Below the pieces are notes generated by a model, which was not told the origin of the DNA, ran no database searches, and saw only the letters and a program-made list of their open reading frames with translations. The position numbers and the translations under genes were made by a program. Source: Loktanella sp. M215 (GTDB lineage: Bacteria > Pseudomonadota > Alphaproteobacteria > Rhodobacterales > Rhodobacteraceae). From it: 64,000 bases of DNA. The stretch covers positions 1,270,001 through 1,334,000 of the forward strand of contig NZ_WMEA01000001.1 in NCBI RefSeq assembly GCF_021735925.1, in the 5' to 3' direction. Positions 1-11,871 of this stretch are shown here, one piece after another. Positions within the stretch are counted from its first letter, which is position 1. Every line of letters starts with the position of its first letter.

Positions 1-2745
<2,745 letters not shown>

Positions 2746-2923
2746 ATCCAGTAGAAGCGAGACTTCGACTGACCCAAATCATAATACATACACAACATTA
2801 GCCGTACTTGGCTTGAACGACGGTCCGCGTGAAAACGCAGGCCGCTGATGACAAACATAGGTAGATGCACCGAAGTGTTCTGCTGAGTGGCTGCACATTT
2901 GCTTTGCGAACGTGCTCTGCCAC

Positions 2924-2953
2924 CCGGCGGACGCACACGGGTGCGTCCGCCGG
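2924..2953 (+). other. Stem-loop in the 23S-5S spacer
   Basis: A perfect 13-bp inverted repeat, CCGGCGGACGCAC with GTGCGTCCGCCGG around a 4-nt loop, lies about 13 nt before the 5S gene. It is probably a processing stem for the rRNA precursor. A terminator is unlikely because 5S and tRNA-fMet follow directly, although TTTCTTTCTT comes after it. Confidence 0.6.
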
Positions 2954-2965
2954 TGTTTCTTTCTT

Positions 2966-3084
2966 GGTGTGGTGATCATAGCGTGAGCAAAACACCCGAT
3001 CCCATCCCGAACTCGGCCGTTAAGTGCCACAGCGCTGATGGTACTGCGTCTTAAGACGTGGGAGAGTAAGTCATTGCCACACCT
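2966..3084 (+). rRNA. rrf: 5S ribosomal RNA
   Basis: Typical 5S core: ACACCCGATCCCATCCCGAA, GCGCTGATGGTACTGCGTC and TTAAGACGTGGGAGAGTA. The ends are placed so that GGTGTGG pairs with CCACACC at the 3' side. It sits about 220 nt after 23S in the same operon. The ends may be off by a few bases. Confidence 0.95.
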
Positions 3085-3153
3085 AGTAAGAAACACCCGT
3101 GGTTGAACCCAAACGTTCAACCTGTATCTCTCAAACGATTTAAAACACCCTGT

Positions 3154-3230
<77 letters not shown>

Positions 3231-3242
3231 CTATTGTCGAAC

Positions 3243-3268
3243 AAGCCACCTTCGGGTGGCTTTCGTCG
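3243..3268 (+). terminator. Rho-independent terminator after tRNA-fMet
   Basis: Hairpin AAGCCACC-TTCG-GGTGGCTT followed by TCGTCGTTT, 12 nt after the tRNA. It lies inside the island end and overlaps, antisense, the tail of the recombinase reading frame. Confidence 0.8.
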
Positions 3269-5102
3269 TTTCTGGGACCGCCCAATGACAGTAGACCCGC
3301 CAGCGCCCCCACCAGTTCAATCGCAAGCACGCCGTCCTGCGGGATGAGCCGGATTTCCGTCAGAAGGCTGCGGATGATTGAGGTCGCTTCTGCCTTGGTT
3401 CTGTCGCTGCCCAAGGCCGCCGTCAGGTTGGCCACCTGCTCTTGATACCGGTCGGCCAGTCCGGGGTGTAGCAAGACAGGGGCAGCATCATTGGCATCCC
3501 GCAGCTTCGCCGTGAGCGTCGCCTTGGTTGATTCCAACGTCGTCATCTTGTCCTTCATGCTGGGATGAAACATGCCCTCTGCGATGGCATTCACCATCTG
3601 ATCTATTTGCCGCGTGATCTTAGCCAGTTCGCGGATATCCGCCAGGCGATCCGCGCGGATTGTGCCGCTCAGCTGGTTGAACTCGGACTGATAGGCCCGG
3701 ACCTATTCCGCAATGAGGTCCGGGTGCAGCAACTGGTCCTTGAGGCCGGACAGGACACGGGCCTCGAAGTCGTTGCGTTTGATGGTCAGGCGGTTCCCGC
3801 AGGTGCCCTTGTTCCGCGTCTTGGCGCAGCCTTAGTACTGCTTGCCGACCTGAATGAACCCACCGCCGCAGGTGCCGCACTTCAGCATGCCTGTGAACAG
3901 GTGGGTAGCCCGCTTCATGCGCCCCACCGCCCTGATGCTGTTGCGGATGGCCAGACTGCGTGTGGCCTTCTGGCGGGCCTTCACAGCCTCCCAGAGGTCA
4001 TCGCTGACGATCCGCAGGTCAGGCACCTGTTCGATGATCCAGTCGTCCGGCTTGTTCATCCGGGCCTGACGTTTGCCGGTATCCGGGTCCTTGATGAACC
4101 GCTGCCGGTTCCAGACCAGGCGACCCAGATAGAGTTCGTTGTTCAGGATGCCGGTGCCGCGTTTGTCGTTGCCGTAGATGGTCGATGATCCCCAGGTGCC
4201 GCGTGGTCCTGCGACGCCGTCCTGGTTCAGGCTGGCGGCGATGGCACGCGGGCTGATGCCGTGGCTGTAGTCCGTGAAGATGCGCCGCACTACGACGCCC
4301 TGCGCTGCATTAATGACCCGTTCGCCTGTGGTGATGGAGCCGTCCGCCAGCAGGTCGCGGACGACATCGTAGCCGTAAGTCACGCCCCCCGCCGACTTGC
4401 CCTTGCGCACGCGCCCTTCGAGGCCCCGGTGGGTCTTCTGGGCGAGGTCCTTCAGGAACAGGCTGCTCATCGTGCCCTTCAGGCCAATATGCAGTTCGGA
4501 AATCTCGCCCTCGGCGACCGTGACGATCGGTATCCCATGAAACCGCATCTGTTTAAAAAACGCAGCGATGTGTTCCTGATCGCGACTGAGACGATCCAGC
4601 CCTTCGGCGACGACGACATCCAGTCGGTTGTCGCGGGCATCCTGCAGCAGGCGTTGGTAGGCGGGGCGCAGATGCGATGCCCCGCTGATACCGCGATCCG
4701 CATAGGTCTCGGCCTCTGACCACCCGTGACTGGCGATGAGGCGCAGGCACAAGCGGTGCTGGTCATCAATCGAGGCATCGCTTTGCAGGTCGGTCGAATA
4801 GCTGGCGTAAATCGCAGCGCGCATGGTGAGGGCCTTTCCTAGTCCGGTTAGCAGCCCGCAATATGCGGTGTCAGCTGAACCTTGGCCCTCCACATCATAG
4901 GCACACTTCCACGGTTGTCTTCCACTATCGATTGCAACCCGTTGCAACGCGATCAACGCCACTAGCGGCATTCCGGTTGAAATCATCTTTTAATTCAGCC
5001 GCGAGTGAAAGCTACATATGTTGCTACATTGACGGATTTCTGTAGCGGACCGTAAAGATTTCTGATTTTTCTGGCCCTATGTTGAATTGGCTGGAGGTTA
5101 AG

Positions 5103-5269
5103 ATGCCAAAAACTGTGTGGGGTCGTTGGACTCTGAATGAAGTAAATGCTTGTTTGGAGATAACTATTTCGGAAAGTACCGGGGCAGTATATCAGATTGC
5201 GCTTGAGGAGTTGAATACCGCCGCGGCTACACTGGATTGGATTTATCAGATAAGAGAAAAATCGTGGGC
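5103..5269 (+). pseudogene. 5' fragment of a hypothetical gene, cut by IS3-family element
   Basis: A start codon preceded by a strong GGAGG Shine-Dalgarno at ideal spacing opens a frame of 55 codons. The frame runs into the left end of the IS element at 5270, where it gains an unrelated tail and stop. The visible part is acidic and mostly helical (MPKTVWGRW start, later AAATLDWIYQIREKSW). I do not recognise the family. The missing 3' part is not found on the other side of the IS, so DNA was lost with or after the insertion. Confidence 0.5.
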
Positions 5270-5308
5270 TGAGGTGCTCCCCTTCCCTTGGACAGGATCT
5301 GGCGCTTT

Positions 5309-6184
5309 CTAAGCTCTGATCTGCTCCTGCTGATCGGGTTGCGTTGCTTCGACTTTCAGCGAGTAGACTACGGCCGGTGGTTGGCCGCCAAGGGCTTTGT
5401 GCGGGCGGCGGTGATTGTAGAACCCCATCCATGTCCGGACACCCGCGCGGGCCTGAGACCCGGTCTCCCAGACATGCAGATAGACGCACTCGTATTTCAG
5501 CGTGCGCCACAGGCGCTCGATGAAGATGTTGTCCAAGTAGCGGCCCTTGCCATCCATCGATATGCGGACGCACGACCGCCGCAGGCGATCTGTCCAGGCA
5601 AACGATGTGAACTGCGATCCCTGATCGCTGTTCATGATGTCAGGTGGCCCGAACCGATAGATTGCCTCGTTCAGCGCGTCGACGCAGAAGTCGGCGTCCA
5701 GCGTGTTCGAGATCCGCCAGGCCAGAACCATTCGGGTGTGCCAGTCCATGATCGCCACCAGATAAAGAAACCCTCTGCGCATCGGCAGGTAGGTGATGTC
5801 CACGCACCAAACCTGATTGGGCCGCTCTACGCGCAGCCCGCGCAAGAGGTAGGGATAGGTCTTGTGCCCATTCGCCGGCTTGCTGGTGTTGGGTTTCTGG
5901 TAGATTGGCATCAAACCAATCAGGCGCATAAGCCGACGGATGCGCTTCTCGTTCACCGCGTGTCCCTCGTTGCGCAGGTGCCACGTCATCTGGCGAACGC
6001 CGAAGAAGGGCGTCTCCAGGAATTGCACGTCGATCAGCCGCATCAGCGCGAGGTTCTGCTCCGTCTCACCCTGCGGCGTATAGTAAAACGACGACCGAGA
6101 AACCTGTAGCAGCGCGCACTGCTGGCCAATCGACAGGTCCGGATGGTCGCGCTCGACCATGCTGCGCCTCACTTCCCGCCCCAA
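5309..6184 (-). CDS. IS3-family transposase OrfB (DDE integrase domain)
   Basis: The protein has the HTH_21-like region (LSIGQQCALLQVSRSSFYY) and an rve integrase core. The catalytic acids are visible as the D of CVDITYL, the D of SDQGSQ and the E of IERLWRTLKYE. The length of 291 residues fits the family. It overlaps orfA by 16 nt, and the minus strand here carries a T-run (CTTTTTTGG) followed by AAAGAAAG. Family members make the active OrfAB by -1 frameshifting at such runs. The frame looks intact. Confidence 0.92.
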   Translation of the reverse strand: MGREVRRSMVERDHPDLSIGQQCALLQVSRSSFYYTPQGETEQNLALMRLIDVQFLETPFFGVRQMTWHLRNEGHAVNEKRIRRLMRLIGLMPIYQKPNTSKPANGHKTYPYLLRGLRVERPNQVWCVDITYLPMRRGFLYLVAIMDWHTRMVLAWRISNTLDADFCVDALNEAIYRFGPPDIMNSDQGSQFTSFAWTDRLRRSCVRISMDGKGRYLDNIFIERLWRTLKYECVYLHVWETGSQARAGVRTWMGFYNHRRPHKALGGQPPAVVYSLKVEATQPDQQEQIRA

Positions 6185-6462
6185 GGTTTGAGCTTTCTTT
6201 CCAAAAAAGAGTTGGCCACCGCCAGCTCCCCGATCTTGGCATGCAGATCCCTGACCTGGTCTTCATCGATGACCGGCGTCTTGCGGCCGCCGCGTTCAAA
6301 GACACCGGACGCGCCGTCCAGCAGCGCACGTTTCCATTGGTTGATCATCGTCGGATGCACCCCGAACCGGCTCGCCAGTTCCGACACGGTCGCCTCACCT
6401 TTCAACGCCTCAAGCGCCACCCTCGCCTTGAACTCAGGGGCGTGCTGCTTTCGTTTCGACAT
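6169..6462 (-). CDS. IS3-family transposase OrfA (HTH_8)
   Basis: 97 residues with the standard OrfA opening (KRKQHAPEFKARVALEAL), a helix-turn-helix around residues 25-45 (VSELASRFGVHPTMINQWK) and a C-terminal leucine-rich coiled coil. It binds the IS ends and overlaps orfB. Upstream AGGAGATCG provides the ribosome binding site. Confidence 0.92.
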   Translation of the reverse strand: MSKRKQHAPEFKARVALEALKGEATVSELASRFGVHPTMINQWKRALLDGASGVFERGGRKTPVIDEDQVRDLHAKIGELAVANSFLERKLKPWGGK

Positions 6463-6542
6463 CTTCGATCTCCTTCGTGGTGAAGATCAACAGACAGCAA
6501 ATCGGAGCTTACGTCAGTGTCCAGTTTTCGGGGGGCACCTCA

Positions 6543-7546
6543 CTGTTCTTTGGCGTCATGCCTTTGGGATTGGTCGAGACGCGCTTTTTGACGTCCAGCA
6601 TCTCATCGAGATGCTTGGACGGAACGCCAAGATAGTCGCGCGCGACGACGACCAGTGTCGCCGCCATGTTCTGCAAGGTCCCGCACTTTAGCGGTACGCC
6701 GGTCCGATCAATGTGGGCCTTGAACGCTTGCTTCATATGCGATGCTGTTACCACAGAGGCGAGGCAGGTAAACTCGCTGGGAAGCATGCCCGCATTGACG
6801 AGGGCATCGCAATACTGGGTCAAATTGACCCTCGTGTTGCGCAGCGAAGTCGGGCGAAGGGCGTTGTCGGGACTATCCGGAGCAAACAGGTCAACGTGGG
6901 ATCGCCGCTTCAGATAGGCTTCGATTTCCACCAACATGCTCGATGGATAGGATGTCAGGGGGCGGCAGCGATACTGCGGGTTTTTTGTCGTCGTCAGGCT
7001 CGCCAGCGGCAGGTCATTGCGCGTCACGATGCCGTTCCACGTCTGCGCCATCTCATTGCACAACCGGCCAGGGTCTTTGCCAATGATGCGGGCATCGATG
7101 TAAGTTCGAAAGCCGGCCATGACGGCATCAGTCACGTCGTCGGGTTCGATGCCTTTGCTGGAGCAATAGCTGACAAAGCGCGACAGCGCGTTGGCCTGAC
7201 ACACCGCATTGGTGGCTTCCAGAAATCCGACCCAGGCAGTCGAGCGTTCTGCGACAGGCAGATTGCGGGGCATGAACCGGGTAATCCTAAGTGCAGCCGC
7301 CAAGTTTGCTTTGACGTTACTGAGGGACTTCGCCTTGATCCCGATCTGGGCCGGATGAATGTTTGCCAGTGCTGCGCGGAGTGCGGGGGCATCGATCGGC
7401 AGATCAGCAGGGGTGCGTCCGAGATAGGTGGCAATCCTGATGACAGCAGAAATCAGATCACGCCGTCGGGCGTCGTTCAGATTAGGCAGCGCCTGAAGTT
7501 TATCGATGACGTCGGCGAGCGAGTGGTGGGATTGATCGAACGGCAT
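6543..7546 (-). pseudogene. Tyrosine-type integrase, 3' end removed by IS3 element
   Basis: The start at 7546 has AAGGA about 10 nt upstream. About 334 residues remain: an all-helical SAM-like core-binding region (SNVKANLAAALRITRF, NALSRFVSYCSSKGIEPDDV) followed by the beginning of a catalytic-type domain. The R..HxxR..Y catalytic set would lie in the missing C-terminus. The frame runs into the IS right end at 6542 and stops inside it. With the HTH protein just upstream it resembles the integrase and excisionase module of tRNA-targeting islands. Without the catalytic tyrosine it cannot recombine DNA, so the island is probably immobile. Confidence 0.72.
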
Positions 7547-7707
7547 GGGTTCATTCCTTTTGCATGCGGCGGCAGGGGACAGCATGGGACAGCTGGCCCC
7601 TTTGCAGCCCAAAGGCTGACATTCGGGACAATGCGGCCGCGAATTTGTATCCAAAATTGGTAGGCCCGTTCTCCCGACATCCGAGAGAAGCAGGCATTTT
7701 TAGGACG

Positions 7708-7920
7708 TTAGAGGACATGGGCCGCAACCTGATTGCCGCGTGCCGCAAGGTATGCCCGGAGGTCCGACCGGGCGATGCGCCAGTCCCGACCGAACTTGGT
7801 CGCGGGCAGTTCGCCACTGGCGATCCGACGCAGCACGGTCTTGGCGCAAACGCCCATCAGCTCACAGACTTGAGCGACGCTGAAGTAGGTGGCATTGGCG
7901 GGGAAGGGGAGTTTGGTCAT
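7708..7920 (-). CDS. Small HTH protein, excisionase-like (MerR/HTH_17 type)
   Basis: 70 residues. FSVAQVCELMGVCAKTVLRRIASGELPATKFGRDWRI is the classic HTH_17 winged-helix DNA-binding domain, filling residues 11-50. The start follows GGGAGCAG and lies one base after the stop of a 47-codon frame. Such proteins serve as recombination directionality factors or regulators. It is encoded directly upstream of the broken integrase, which supports that role. A simple regulator is the alternative. Confidence 0.75.
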   Translation of the reverse strand: MTKLPFPANATYFSVAQVCELMGVCAKTVLRRIASGELPATKFGRDWRIARSDLRAYLAARGNQVAAHVL

Positions 7921-7921
7921 C

Positions 7922-8065
7922 TCACTGCTCCCGCGTCGCAGGCCTGCAACCCGTTGCAAAGTCGGCACGGGCAGCCTCACGCGCCAGAAGACGCACGAGG
8001 TCAGTGAGGATGTGGTGCGGGTGGGTGGCCGCATTGGCGGCGGGCGATTTAGCAGAACTTGTCAT
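7922..8065 (-). CDS. Small hypothetical protein upstream of the excisionase-like gene
   Basis: A 47-residue frame ends one base before the HTH gene start, so the two are probably translationally coupled. The core HILTDLVRLLAREAARADF is an amphipathic helix of a kind I have seen beside excisionase genes in rhodobacterial islands. There is no other recognisable feature. Its 3' part contains the repeat TGCAACCCGTTGCAA (7945-7959, plus strand), also found at 4933-4947. Confidence 0.45.
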   Translation of the reverse strand: MTSSAKSPAANAATHPHHILTDLVRLLAREAARADFATGCRPATREQ

Positions 8066-8349
8066 GGCAGGGCTCCAAGAAATGAAACCGCGTAGACAAT
8101 GAACTGTAAGGGGGGCTGCTGAGGATGGCACAGTCACAACTCACAGGGCCCCGGAGGGTCCGTTCATTGCTTCCAAGTGCCCTGGCAAGCGCCAGTATTC
8201 TCCTAGAAACGCAGTGTAGCCAAGCGGCTACGCTTTGTATCATAGATATGGTTGTTAGTGCTTACAAGCCTCTATGTGGGCAACTAGACTCCACGTGGTA
8301 GGTTCGACCACAAGGTGTATTGTTTTCTATTCGAAGAAGTGCGCGCACA
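8066..8349. other. Gene-free spacer between integrase module and KaiC-like operon
   Basis: No convincing reading frame. It contains one short hairpin (GTGGT-7 nt-ACCAC near 8298-8316) downstream of the KaiC-like gene, without a T-run on the relevant strand. It may be the 3' untranslated end of that operon together with the upstream region of the excisionase genes. Confidence 0.4.
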
Positions 8350-11043
8350 TTACACGGGCAAGCGTGGTTCGCGATCTTCAAAAAAAACTAATCGTTCGCG
8401 ACTCCAGAATAATTTGTCATAGGCAGAAGGCAGCGATTGCCCAATCGCCGAGTGTATTTCAACGACAAAGGCATGTTGGTCTTCTGGAAGACCCCCTCCT
8501 ATCGCAGGGTCGACCTCAATCCTGAAGTCCGTTTGATTAACGAGGGCATGCCGCAGCGGACCGGAGCGATTGTCGTCGACAAATCGATAAGATACTTCTG
8601 CTGTAGTTCTATGCCCACCCTTAATAACTTCCCGGACAGACAGTAATGTATGAGTCATAATTACACTCATATCCATAGTTCTGAGCATGTTGAATAGTTG
8701 TGGCCAGAAAAGAGTCTGTCTCTCAATTTCTGGAAACTGCAGAAAAACATTGTGAATACCATCAATAACAACAGATGTAAATTTATCACCGGAAAGTTCA
8801 GCTGAGCGAATTGCCCAAAAGATTCGGTTGAATAGAACGTCAGGTTTGAGATGCCCAGGATAAAGGTGAATAACACTTATCTCTGGCTCGTAACCTTGAG
8901 GCAATTTTTTGTTTTCAAGTTCTGCGAGGCTTGTGAGTCTATCAAGTAGATTTTTATAATACTCTTCAGGATAAAGAAATGATATGATCAGAACATTTTC
9001 TGCTGGCATGGATGCTAGATTATTATCGGAAGAAGAAAAGTACGGCGCGATCGCAACTTTAAGAGCTAAAGCTGCTTTGCCGCCGGACCCTTCTCCATTA
9101 ATAAAGATATTTGAGCTCCGCCATAATTTCACACTACGTTTATCAATTTCAGTGGCACTTAAAGACGTTGGCAGTCGTCCTCGATCGGTATCAGGAAACC
9201 TTTTCAAGTCCTCCTGCCGAAATGCGCTTAGAAGTACGCGTTTGTGTCTGGACTTATCGGCTAGATGTGCATTCCATATCGACAGTGTGTCCAGTTGATA
9301 GTTCATTTGAGGAGTAAATCTAACTCCCTTTCGACCCGAGATTTGAAATCCATGTGTACCTGGAGAGCAAAGTTGATGTCGAGCCTTGGACAAAGTCACA
9401 AGCCGATGAGGTTTCACGCCATTGTCCGAGTGTGTATCGTGACTTAATCGGAGTGAAACATCGACCAAGTAGTCAAGAGATTTGTCTGCTTCCCAATCAA
9501 CGCCGGTCGTCAGAATAACGAGTGCTTTAAGTTGCCTGCAGGTTTCAAGAAATTGGTTAAATTCTCTACGAGCTTCAGATTTACTGCCGCTATTTGACAT
9601 AAGTGACTGCGTTGCGATCTCGTGCAGGCCATCAAGAACTACAACTGTTGAACATGGAAGTGGAATTCCATCTTCAGGACCACCACTTTGATTCAATAGT
9701 ATATCTCTAATTTCGGAGAATGCTGAAGTCATTCGGCTCAAGGGTTTGGCGGATGAGCCTTCTTCTTTATCATTAGTGCCACCTAATGAAATTGGCTGAT
9801 AAAATAACCAGTCCTCGGATTTTTCAGGGTAAAATGGCAAGCGCCTAATTTCTCCGGGTATCAGACCTGTCGCACGCGCCCTTAGATCACTTTCTGTTTC
9901 TTCGGCAGTAAGGTAGAGTGTTTTTATTCCTAGTCCCGCTAGGTAGGCACATAAACCGAGCGAAAGAGACGTTTTTCCAGAGCCTGGGCCTCCATGTATT
10001 GCTGTAACCAGGCCTCCTCTAGATGAGAATGTCAATCCGCCACGGAAGAGCGTATCAGCACCTCTGATTGGGAGCGGTAGACCAAAAATATAATTTACAA
10101 GCTCACTCAATTCTGGAAGAGATTGAAGTGATTTCGGTCTTGAATATTCGTAAAGCGGAATGTCGTCCCAAAGATTTGATTTCCTTACTGTCGCCAAGAT
10201 TTTTTGTATTGCGTCAAATTGCGGCTTAGAGTCGTTATCCCGGCCTTTCGGAATTGCAAATCGCATTTCCAGCATGCCAAGCATACCTAAAGTGTCGCGC
10301 AATAAACGTGAGATGCGGCTACTTTTTTGGCCACCAGTAGGAACAGGTAACTTGTCTTGCCCTTTGCTGCGATATCGAGCCCTGAATGAGGTATTTATTG
10401 ACCCGTATGCCTGTTCAAGTTCTGAGATCGAAAACTCTTCGAAATTACTTGCTGGAAGTCCTAATGGTACCAGATTGTGGGCTTCAAACAAAAGAGATCG
10501 CAGCACCACGTGCGGATATGCTCGTGATCCTTGAAATTCTGGGATCGTCAAGAAGTCCGAAATAACCTTTAGAGGTGATGGCATTACAATACTGTAGGAG
10601 TCTGGAGTATTTTCCGCCCAGACATCAAAAACAGCCTGTTTAACTAGCTGCGAAATCCGCGTCGGGGCGTCGCGGACCACTTCAGGTTGCTCGGTATCCG
10701 TTTCTTCTCTACGGTTCATGTATTCAAGTGTGACGCTATCCTTATTCTCGAGATTCGACAGAAGTTCTGGAAATCTTTCTAACTTCTCTCGCTCGCCAAT
10801 GTACTTCGTTCGTAGTGAATGCAATTTCTCATTTGCTGTTCCCTCCAGTAAATAGCGAAGACCAGGTGCGCCGGAACCATGATGTGCGAGCCATGAGAAA
10901 TGGCGATTTATAAGCTGGTCGTCAACCGACATAGGGTCAATTGTTCGCAAAGCGGTGGAATCAAAAAATTCTACGTACGACCGCAGTACGCTGTTCACCA
11001 ATGGAAATGCTATGTCATGAAAAGGTAATTGCCTGTCTCCCAT
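8350..11043 (-). CDS. Tandem KaiC-like (RecA-fold) ATPase with long N-terminal domain
   Basis: 897 residues. Residues 1-300 are a helical region I cannot assign. The first KaiC-like domain has Walker A GGPGSGKT (351-358), the KaiC-family glutamate pair after a strand (LYLTAEET, E381-E382), Walker B VVVLDGL (467-473) and the K.R motif LSKARHQ followed by FQISGRKG (551-573). A second copy follows: ININGEGSGGKAA-like P-loop region (649-659), FLYPEE (E693-E694) and SVVIDGI (757-763). Its P-loop ends in GKA rather than GKT/S, so ATP and Mg binding is probably impaired. It is the last gene of a tight three-gene operon. Two-domain KaiC architecture is seen in clock KaiC, but the size and context here point to a defence or signalling ATPase. 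The start lies 3 nt after the upstream stop. Confidence 0.85.
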   Translation of the reverse strand: MGDRQLPFHDIAFPLVNSVLRSYVEFFDSTALRTIDPMSVDDQLINRHFSWLAHHGSGAPGLRYLLEGTANEKLHSLRTKYIGEREKLERFPELLSNLENKDSVTLEYMNRREETDTEQPEVVRDAPTRISQLVKQAVFDVWAENTPDSYSIVMPSPLKVISDFLTIPEFQGSRAYPHVVLRSLLFEAHNLVPLGLPASNFEEFSISELEQAYGSINTSFRARYRSKGQDKLPVPTGGQKSSRISRLLRDTLGMLGMLEMRFAIPKGRDNDSKPQFDAIQKILATVRKSNLWDDIPLYEYSRPKSLQSLPELSELVNYIFGLPLPIRGADTLFRGGLTFSSRGGLVTAIHGGPGSGKTSLSLGLCAYLAGLGIKTLYLTAEETESDLRARATGLIPGEIRRLPFYPEKSEDWLFYQPISLGGTNDKEEGSSAKPLSRMTSAFSEIRDILLNQSGGPEDGIPLPCSTVVVLDGLHEIATQSLMSNSGSKSEARREFNQFLETCRQLKALVILTTGVDWEADKSLDYLVDVSLRLSHDTHSDNGVKPHRLVTLSKARHQLCSPGTHGFQISGRKGVRFTPQMNYQLDTLSIWNAHLADKSRHKRVLLSAFRQEDLKRFPDTDRGRLPTSLSATEIDKRSVKLWRSSNIFINGEGSGGKAALALKVAIAPYFSSSDNNLASMPAENVLIISFLYPEEYYKNLLDRLTSLAELENKKLPQGYEPEISVIHLYPGHLKPDVLFNRIFWAIRSAELSGDKFTSVVIDGIHNVFLQFPEIERQTLFWPQLFNMLRTMDMSVIMTHTLLSVREVIKGGHRTTAEVSYRFVDDNRSGPLRHALVNQTDFRIEVDPAIGGGLPEDQHAFVVEIHSAIGQSLPSAYDKLFWSRERLVFFEDREPRLPV

Positions 11044-11046
11044 TTT

Positions 11047-11871
11047 TTACGCTGTCATTCTGTCTGTAAATGGTATCGCGCGTGACGCTTTAGTCGGATT
11101 GTTGCTTAATTTCTTGGAGATATCATCTCGAAGAAATCTCGAGTACATTGTAACTTCACTTGATTGCGAATGAGCCATTTCAGTTTTTTGTGGCCGATAG
11201 TCGCGTCCGGTCAGATCTTGGTAAAACGAGTAGAGTTCTTCTTTTTCGGCTTCACTTGTAATGTTCTCAGCGTATGATTTGAGTATCATATTTAAACCGG
11301 ATATCTTATACAGTTGATGAATGTCATCAATATAGTCTATGATATAGATAGATTTCCAATTGACTTCATGATCGTTGAGCAGCGAGCGAAATGTCTTGGC
11401 AAGCGCTGATACGTCTCCAACGAATGCATAATTTACTGCAAAATACACCCATTGACGTGTTTCTGAATTTTTTACTTGGCTTAGGTTTATAAGAACCTTT
11501 GGTGTTAAGTCTCCGCCGGATGCAACAAATAGATCTAGTAATTGAGCTGCTTCATTTGGCTGCAGGCTGAGTGAACTGGATGTCATTAGTAGCTCTGCCG
11601 CTCCAGCGATTCTGGTGTCGTTAAGCTCAAAAGTTTTTACGATTCTCGACAGCGCAATAAATAATTTCTCTAAATGATGACAATCTAAATATTTCTTTGT
11701 GAGAAACTCAAGTATTAAATCCGCTGTTGGCTGCATGTCGCGAAGGCCTTCTACCCGTAAGACCGCCAAGACCGTCGACAGCTTTGTGCCCCCAAAACGG
11801 TCCTCAACGCCGGCAACATAGTCTTGTACAGCTTCGCGCAACGCAGGTACTATTTTAATATCTGACTTCAA
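11047..11871 (-). CDS. Unknown all-helical protein, middle gene of KaiC-like operon
   Basis: 274 residues, not recognised. It appears helical throughout, with repeated short amphipathic helices (LEKLFIALSRIVKTF, AAQLLDLFVASGGDL, WVYFAVNYAFVGDVSALAKTF) that resemble a HEAT/TPR-like scaffold. There are no membrane segments, signal peptide or catalytic signature. Its start overlaps the end of the 272-residue gene by 17 nt, and its stop is 3 nt before the KaiC-like start, so the three proteins are made together. It may be an adaptor for the ATPase. This is inferred from context only. Confidence 0.75.
   Translation of the reverse strand: MKSDIKIVPALREAVQDYVAGVEDRFGGTKLSTVLAVLRVEGLRDMQPTADLILEFLTKKYLDCHHLEKLFIALSRIVKTFELNDTRIAGAAELLMTSSSLSLQPNEAAQLLDLFVASGGDLTPKVLINLSQVKNSETRQWVYFAVNYAFVGDVSALAKTFRSLLNDHEVNWKSIYIIDYIDDIHQLYKISGLNMILKSYAENITSEAEKEELYSFYQDLTGRDYRPQKTEMAHSQSSEVTMYSRFLRDDISKKLSNNPTKASRAIPFTDRMTA

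Larger units (their letters stand above)
5270..6542 (-). mobile_element. IS3-family insertion sequence, 1.27 kb
   Basis: Ends are imperfect inverted repeats starting TGAGGTGC(T/C)CCCC, with a second matching block GGACA about 20 nt in. It contains two overlapping transposase frames in the usual IS3 arrangement. I see no target duplication: GGC precedes the left end and CTG follows the right end. Both flanking genes are truncated at the element borders, so it probably sits at a deletion junction. Confidence 0.88.

Noticed and set aside
8290..8320. A tRNA-like GGTTCGACC arm
   Set aside because: Only one short stem-loop is present. There is no acceptor, D or anticodon arm around it.
8350..11043. 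The KaiC-like gene as part of a circadian clock
   Set aside because: There are no kaiA or kaiB genes, the protein is much longer than KaiC, the second P-loop is altered, and the gene lies in a mobile island.
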